Source: Candidatus Fraserbacteria bacterium
Lineage (GTDB): Bacteria > Bipolaricaulota > Bipolaricaulia > RBG-16-55-9 > JAJCYT01
Direction: 5' to 3'
Assembly: GCA_029262795.1 (NCBI GenBank)
Contig: JAJCYT010000035.1
Span: 1-64,000 of the forward strand
DNA length: 64,000 nt
In this document: positions 59,784 to 64,000 of the stretch, in pieces
Position numbering within the stretch: the stretch's first letter is position 1
How the letters are laid out: every line of letters begins with the position of its first letter
Notes under the pieces: generated by a model
Seen by the model: the letters and a program-made list of their open reading frames with translations, nothing else
What the model was told of the DNA's origin: nothing
The model's database searches: none
Translations under genes and position numbers: made by a program

Positions 59784-61196
59784 CTAAGGTTTTTCCAACG
59801 GCTTGAGAGGGTACACCCAAGCATCCTCTACCAAGTGGTATGCTTCAACCAGGTATCTAAGGGCATCTGGCGCATGGTCGTGACGTTTAACAGGATTGGT
59901 GGTCAATTCACCAAAGGCGTTGCGCTGCCAGATGTGGAGTGGCAATTGGTTCAGCAGAGTGGTACAGGATTCGTGAATATACAACCTATTGCTTTCAGCG
60001 CCATCGAGTAATTTTGAAACTTCCATTATCCCTTGTTCAAAATCCCAGCGGCGGGGCTGGCAACGAATATTGTTTTCCACAAATTTGTTGATTTTGTCTG
60101 GAGATTCATGGCCTGCCACCAGCAAACCCAAATCAGCTTGTTGCGCTTTACGAATCCAACAGTTGTCATCGAGTTGCCCCTGTCCGTTGCGCTGTTCTAT
60201 GTGAACGTGTTTTGCAGCAGTTTCAGCGATCACCCACAAGTCACCCTTCAAATCGACAATGGCTTCGAGGAGGACGCCTTGTTGAGAAAATCCCCAATCT
60301 TTACCCCCAATATGGTGAAGAATGTGCTGATTTGAGGGTAAATCTTCATCCTTCACCTTGATATTTGCTTCATGGTAATGCGGATAAATGCGATCTTCCT
60401 GTGCACCCTCGTAATTAATGTCTAATTCTTGAGCTCGCTGCCAGGGCAGCATGGAGGCTGCTTTTCGCTTATACCATTTTTGATTTCGGTCAGGTCGCAA
60501 ATCCCACATTAAAGTATGTATTTTGAAGCCAGAAGCCTCATCTTTTCTTAGCCTTGTAAAAAGGTTGTCACCGGATTTTGGAGTGGAAACATAGTGACGA
60601 GTTCGATAAGTACAGCCGGAAAGCGAAGCATGAACCAGTTCGCCCTGAGGCACGGAGGCCATTTCATCTGCAAAAACATCGACATAAGACCCAGAGCGTC
60701 CCGCATTGGTATTGGCGCTTTCGCCGATGATGAGACCATCCATGCCAGGTTCATCATTGGTGATTTTTAATTGAGCGAAAGTCATTGGCGATTTGAGCCA
60801 CTTTGGCAGTCGCTCCCAGATAAAGCGGATGCGTCCATGAATTGAATAAGGGGTGCTGTTGGCACCACCATCATCCACCAGTTGAGCTTTTCGGGAAAGG
60901 TTGAAGGCGTGGTAGCCTTCAGTAAAAAGCAGTTGGTGAAGCTCATACACCGCAAAGGTCCACGTTAGCAACATCTGGCGGGATTTATCCCAAAGGTGAT
61001 CCCCTCGTGCATCGCGTATATCATACAACGTGTCTCCCAAGTAAGCCCATTGGGGGTAAAGTGCGATGAGCTCTTTGTCTGATTCAGTTTTTTGAGTGTG
61101 GCAATAGTTCGTGGCAAAATAAAATGGATCTTTGTAGCAGCGTGCAATTTCAGCGCTGTGCTTGAGTAAATCAGTGGCAATGAAAAGTGATGACAT
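59784..61196 (-). CDS. Phage-type large terminase-like ATPase/nuclease
   Basis: The protein has a terminase ATPase: the modified Walker A region WDKSRQMLLTWT near residue 72, Walker B VDVFADEMASV near 174, and STPKSGDNLF as coupling motif. A C-terminal RNase-H-like nuclease follows with IGGKDWGFSQQG and the terminal motif HDHAPDALRYL. I take the start at ATG 61196 (MSSLFIATD), giving 470 residues. No portal, small terminase, head or tail gene lies next to it, so it is an orphan. The ribosome site is weak. Confidence 0.85.
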   Translation of the reverse strand: MSSLFIATDLLKHSAEIARCYKDPFYFATNYCHTQKTESDKELIALYPQWAYLGDTLYDIRDARGDHLWDKSRQMLLTWTFAVYELHQLLFTEGYHAFNLSRKAQLVDDGGANSTPYSIHGRIRFIWERLPKWLKSPMTFAQLKITNDEPGMDGLIIGESANTNAGRSGSYVDVFADEMASVPQGELVHASLSGCTYRTRHYVSTPKSGDNLFTRLRKDEASGFKIHTLMWDLRPDRNQKWYKRKAASMLPWQRAQELDINYEGAQEDRIYPHYHEANIKVKDEDLPSNQHILHHIGGKDWGFSQQGVLLEAIVDLKGDLWVIAETAAKHVHIEQRNGQGQLDDNCWIRKAQQADLGLLVAGHESPDKINKFVENNIRCQPRRWDFEQGIMEVSKLLDGAESNRLYIHESCTTLLNQLPLHIWQRNAFGELTTNPVKRHDHAPDALRYLVEAYHLVEDAWVYPLKPLEKP

Positions 61197-61213
61197 GATT
61201 TGATTCAAGAGGT

Positions 61214-61429
61214 TTAATCCTCTGAAAAAATTCCTTTTTTCAGAGGGCATTCGCCTCCCATTTTCTTTTTCAGCTTGAGGTGGCAACCACACTGACCACA
61301 AAAATCCTGGCCAAGTTTGGCATACAGTTTATCAGCACCGGAAATGAAAAAGTTGTTTTTTGTTACCTCTGTGGGCTGATTCACCCACTCACAGTCAGTT
61401 TCGGCAAGTACGCAATGCGTCAGGGACAT
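61214..61429 (-). CDS. Small zinc-ribbon-like protein
   Basis: I place the start at ATG 61429 (MSLTHCVLAETDCEW), in a 10-nt overlap with the CAP gene's end. The 71 residues hold CGQCGCHL and a following CPLKKG, plus two earlier Cys, consistent with a zinc-binding knuckle. Such small ribbons occur next to phage packaging genes. It ends 17 nt before the terminase start, so both are co-transcribed. Function unknown. Confidence 0.7.
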   Translation of the reverse strand: MSLTHCVLAETDCEWVNQPTEVTKNNFFISGADKLYAKLGQDFCGQCGCHLKLKKKMGGECPLKKGIFSED

Positions 61430-62100
61430 AACACATCTCCTCTCACCCAAAGGTTGATAACTTCAAGCACTTCATCATCATCTACAAGGTTGTTTTGATT
61501 TAGATCAAGCGTGAAACATTTTTCTGTTGGCAAAGGGATAGGCTCAACGGGGTCAGGTGGATTTGGCGGCTCAATAGGGGGTAGTGGTGGCTGGTTGGCT
61601 TCGACCACATCTCCAAAATCTGTTGTCCAATACCAGCCAAAATCAGTTTTGGTGCCAAAAGTACGAGCAATGCCAATGGCGCGGACGCGACAGGCGAGCA
61701 TATTTTTGTTGTGCCCGTCCGATTCACGCCAGGCGTCGAACGCTTGTTGTGCTGTGAACATGCCCGCTGCGATGTTTTCCGACAAAAAGCGCCAGCCGCG
61801 ATAGCCAGCCTCGCTGACTCTTTCAGCCACTCCCGATTCACCTGGGCAAACGTGGGCAAAGCAGTTTTGGGCAATCATCACATCGTTATGATCGGTGGCT
61901 GCCTGAGTTAGTGAGGTCGATACAGAAAGGGTTTGGTTGCCCATTGGCCACTCAAACCAACCATTGTTCCAGCAGAAATCAGCTAGGTTGCGATAGTTGT
62001 TGATCAATTGAAGGAATTTAGGGGTTTCATCCTCCTGAGCCTGGGAAGGCCAAGCAAGAAAAAGCAGTAAAAGCATTGCCAATAGCAGCCATTTTTTCAT
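61420..62100 (-). CDS. Secreted CAP-domain (SCP/PR-1) protein with dockerin-like end
   Basis: ATG 62100 follows GGAG and gives a clean signal peptide (MKKWLLLAMLLLLFLAWP). The CAP domain shows LQLINNYRNLADFCWN, HNDVMIAQNCFAHVCPG, SENIAAGMFTAQQAFDAW, RESDGHNKNML and WYWTTDFGD with the usual His and Glu. A Pro-rich linker (PPLPPIEPPNPPDP) leads to one EF-hand/dockerin-like loop LDLNQNNLVDDDEVLEVINLW. It is exported. It stands directly upstream of the zinc-ribbon and terminase genes, an unusual partner for phage packaging. Confidence 0.88.
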   Translation of the reverse strand: MKKWLLLAMLLLLFLAWPSQAQEDETPKFLQLINNYRNLADFCWNNGWFEWPMGNQTLSVSTSLTQAATDHNDVMIAQNCFAHVCPGESGVAERVSEAGYRGWRFLSENIAAGMFTAQQAFDAWRESDGHNKNMLACRVRAIGIARTFGTKTDFGWYWTTDFGDVVEANQPPLPPIEPPNPPDPVEPIPLPTEKCFTLDLNQNNLVDDDEVLEVINLWVRGDVLCP

Positions 62101-62120
62101 TGAGTTTGCTCCGATCATCG

Positions 62121-62552
62121 CTAGAAAAAATTGAACACCACGTGCCCTTGCACACCATCCACACCAGAAGTGAATTGATACCAAAGCGTCGCCGCCGTTT
62201 GCTCACAGACACTGACGGGCAACCACTCGGTCACCCACATCAGTTTTGATACAGCTTGGCGAGCCCACTGAACCGTGGTTTGATTTAGGGGGTGGACACA
62301 GCCTGATAAAGCCAAGGACAAATCCACCACTTCATGGTCAACATGCAATTGAAGTTCGACCTGAATTTTGATCACCACATCGCGTGTTTCCATGATATTG
62401 ATGTCGGCCAAATGTTGGCCGTACATCGTAACCACTGGCCAGGAACCAAGTTGAGTTGGCGGTGCATCCGAAGCAGCTGGCCTGGTGCATCCAAGCAAAC
62501 TGAGGATGAGGGCAATCAGCCATACGAAGTGGCATTGCTTCCAAACATTCAT
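62121..62552 (-). CDS. Small lipoprotein of unknown function
   Basis: I place the start at ATG 62552 (MNVWKQCHFVWLIALILSLL), which gives a lipobox LLGC at about residue 22 and a 120-residue mature part. The longer frame adds a poor leader. The body has several Cys (SGCVHPLN, VSVCEQTA) and a beta-rich pattern. I do not recognise a family. It is the first gene of the CAP - zinc ribbon - terminase run and is divergent from the small gene at 62653. Confidence 0.65.
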   Translation of the reverse strand: MNVWKQCHFVWLIALILSLLGCTRPAASDAPPTQLGSWPVVTMYGQHLADINIMETRDVVIKIQVELQLHVDHEVVDLSLALSGCVHPLNQTTVQWARQAVSKLMWVTEWLPVSVCEQTAATLWYQFTSGVDGVQGHVVFNFF

Positions 62553-62652
62553 AAACAAAAGCTTAGAGTGAGACGATGAGGTTCTGGATGGCGTCCCATG
62601 AAAATTGGAATAACGCATACAATAGGGCGTAAAGTAAAACGAAAGGGAACGC

Positions 62653-62790
62653 ATGGATACAATATTTTTTCTCTATATCGCAGGTTGGGGTGTGGCTATT
62701 TTGGTGGGAGCCGTGTTGTTGGTTAAAGCATTGAAAGACCGCATCAAAAACGATGAAGACACTTATTACGATAAAAAGGTCAAAAAGTAA
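62653..62790 (+). CDS. 45-residue membrane micropeptide
   Basis: ATG 62653 has GAAAGGG 5 nt upstream and opens 45 codons to TAA 62790. The peptide is MDTIFFLYIAGWGVAILVGA followed by a basic/acidic tail LKDRIKNDEDTYYDKKVKK: one helix and a charged cytoplasmic end. The YbjQ gene starts 10 nt after its stop with its own AAGGAG site, so the two form an operon. I do not recognise a family. Confidence 0.7.
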   Translation: MDTIFFLYIAGWGVAILVGAVLLVKALKDRIKNDEDTYYDKKVKK

Positions 62791-62799
62791 AGGAGCCTT

Positions 62800-63120
62800 A
62801 TGCTCATTACCACGCAGGACAACTTTAAAGAATTTGAGGTCACTGAAACCCTAGGGCTGGTTCGAGGCAACACCATCCGCGCTCGCCACATCGGCAAAGA
62901 CATCATGGCTGGCCTGCGCACTATCGTTGGCGGCGAAATCCCCGAATACACCAAAATGATGGCCGAATCCCGAGAACAGGCGCTGGATAGAATGATGGCT
63001 GAAGCCAAGCAAGCGGGGGCAGATGGTATCGTCGCTGTTCGTTTTGTCACGGCGCCAGTCATGCAAGGTGCAGCAGAGTTGCTCGCTTATGGGACGGCGG
63101 TAAGGCTTCAAAAGAAGTAA
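62800..63120 (+). CDS. YbjQ/UPF0145 family protein
   Basis: The 106-residue protein matches YbjQ: LGLVRGNTIRARHIGKDIMAGLR, GGEIPEYTKMMAESREQALDRMM and ADGIVAVRF. The family forms a pentameric ring and is thought to bind metal or small ligands; its role is unknown. AAGGAG precedes ATG 62800. It is the second gene of the unit with the 45-residue membrane peptide. Confidence 0.93.
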   Translation: MLITTQDNFKEFEVTETLGLVRGNTIRARHIGKDIMAGLRTIVGGEIPEYTKMMAESREQALDRMMAEAKQAGADGIVAVRFVTAPVMQGAAELLAYGTAVRLQKK

Positions 63121-63230
63121 GATTTTCCAGTTGTATTTGAGCTTCATTAATTGATTGCATCTTTGAGTCAAATATCGTAGATTACGTCCATTGCAAGGGT
63201 GGATAAACCTGTTGCTCAGGAGGCAATCGA

Positions 63231-63872
63231 TTGCTTTATGCATTTCCACAGCTTTATGAATGGTCACTGAAAAAGCTGCATGGACCAGATCTAAAAAAAC
63301 GCTTTGACATCATTTCATCGGCGATTGGCCAGAACCAAGTATTGGATATCGCTTGTGGTACAGGCATGTTGGCAGAATATCTGGACCCCAAGGCCGAGTA
63401 TCAGGGCATTGATCTGAACAAACGCTTTTTGAAGTATTCAGCGCAAAAAGGGCTCAATGTATCGCGGATGGATGTGTTTGACTTCCAACAGTATCCGGAA
63501 GCCGATACTTATGTGGTTTGTGATTTATTACACCATATTATGCCAAACCATCAGAAACTGTTGAAAAATATCTTGGCATTCGGCAAAAATGTAATCGTCT
63601 GCGAGCCTGCTGTGCCCAACAAATCGAAGCTGCGTCGCTTTGTGGTGCGGGGCATTTTGGACAATGATTTTATCAATCCGCCTCGTTTGGACTTGGACTG
63701 GTATACTGAAACAGAATTGGTCCAGTTTTATAAAGAAACGCTCGATCCCACGGAGATCATTAAAGTTGGAGAAGATATCATTGCCATCAAACAGGTAGCC
63801 AAATCTGCCAAACCTGAAGATGTTCATAACAAGTCACTCAGCGATATTTCTCCTGTTTCAACCAACGCTTGA
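63231..63872 (+). CDS. Class I SAM-dependent methyltransferase
   Basis: The start is TTG 63231, behind CAGGAGG. Motif I is VLDIACGTGMLAEYL (near residue 38), then YQGIDLNKRFL and SRMDVFDF. The acceptor-side motif reads VVCDLLHHIMPNHQKLL. The chain ends in a helical region with DPTEIIKVGEDIIAIKQ. At 213 residues it has usual length for small-molecule methyltransferases. The substrate is unknown. Confidence 0.9.
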   Translation: MLYAFPQLYEWSLKKLHGPDLKKRFDIISSAIGQNQVLDIACGTGMLAEYLDPKAEYQGIDLNKRFLKYSAQKGLNVSRMDVFDFQQYPEADTYVVCDLLHHIMPNHQKLLKNILAFGKNVIVCEPAVPNKSKLRRFVVRGILDNDFINPPRLDLDWYTETELVQFYKETLDPTEIIKVGEDIIAIKQVAKSAKPEDVHNKSLSDISPVSTNA

Positions 63873-63975
63873 ATTTTATTTCATTAGGATTTTACATAAA
63901 AGTTATCGTTGAAATCCAAACTTCAATGTCGTATCAATTTTGAGAATACGAACTGAACATCAACAAAGGTGGCAC

Positions 63976-64000
63976 ATGATGGCAAAACAGAAGCTTTTGG
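63976..64000 (+). CDS. Start of a gene that runs past the window
   Basis: An ATGATG at 63976 follows AAAGGTGG and opens MMAKQKLL, which is still open at base 64000. Only eight codons are visible, so no product can be named. Confidence 0.45.

Noticed and set aside
59784..62552. Intact prophage
   Set aside because: Only a terminase is recognisable; no integrase, portal, capsid, tail, lysis gene or attachment repeats were seen.

Overview
The window is one gene-dense stretch of chromosome with moderate GC (mid-40s percent by eye). It has no rRNA, tRNA or CRISPR array. The host is probably a diderm, Gram-negative-type bacterium. Two solute-binding proteins (31.8 and 34.5 kb) have signal peptides without a lipobox cysteine, which fits a periplasm. 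There is a LolA-like exported protein, several true lipoproteins and many signal-peptide proteins. No phylum-level marker is present, so I do not name a taxon. Most genes are single genes or short operons of 2-4, with Shine-Dalgarno sites and many convergent pairs sharing a hairpin terminator.

Region by region. 0-8.3 kb: exported proteins, a LytS/LytR-type two-component pair facing an unlisted 35-residue membrane peptide, a CDF metal transporter, a trypsin-like protease fused to endonuclease I, and an FGE-fold protein without the usual cysteines. 8.4-17.6 kb: penicillin acylase family enzyme, YajQ, then a 640-bp gap with a c-di-GMP-I riboswitch directly behind a second structured RNA domain, both reading toward a sulfotransferase; then an MFS transporter, MscS channel and small enzymes. 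17.6-24.1 kb: a decayed membrane-protein paralogue, exported proteins, a cNMP-binding protein, a second sulfotransferase, a two-headed glycosyltransferase and a PqqD-like protein with a Thr-rich tail. 24.2-31.7 kb: two metallo-beta-lactamase-fold proteins, rhodanese, arylamine N-acetyltransferase, thioesterase and exported proteins, including two loci broken by frameshifts.

31.8-40 kb: an orphan BMP-type binding protein, then an alpha-glucoside uptake and hydrolysis locus: LacI-type repressor with a clear autoregulatory operator, binding protein, two permeases and a convergent GH13 alpha-glucosidase. The transport ATPase is not in the window. 40-50.3 kb: a leucine-rich-repeat protein, acetyltransferases, an operon of alpha-carbonic anhydrase with an altered AdoHcy-hydrolase homologue, a long heptad-repeat protein, methyltransferase, deaminase, cupin and two alpha/beta hydrolases. 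50.4-57.8 kb: DinB/HxlR divergent pair, a class III cyclase-TolB-TPR protein, and a chromate operon slyD-chrB-chrA plus a phosphatase-like protein with a CX5K loop. 57.9-64 kb: a lipoprotein fragment, racemase, an orphan phage-type large terminase behind a CAP-domain protein and a zinc-ribbon protein, then YbjQ and a methyltransferase.

The strongest candidates for undescribed biology are the tandem RNA leader at 11.5-11.85 kb, the LytTR-linked micropeptide, the protease-nuclease fusion, the altered AdoHcy hydrolase homologue and the orphan terminase module. Signalling themes recur: c-di-GMP (riboswitch, YajQ), cNMP (cyclase, cNMP-binding protein), and surface glycan modification (two sulfotransferases, glycosyltransferase).
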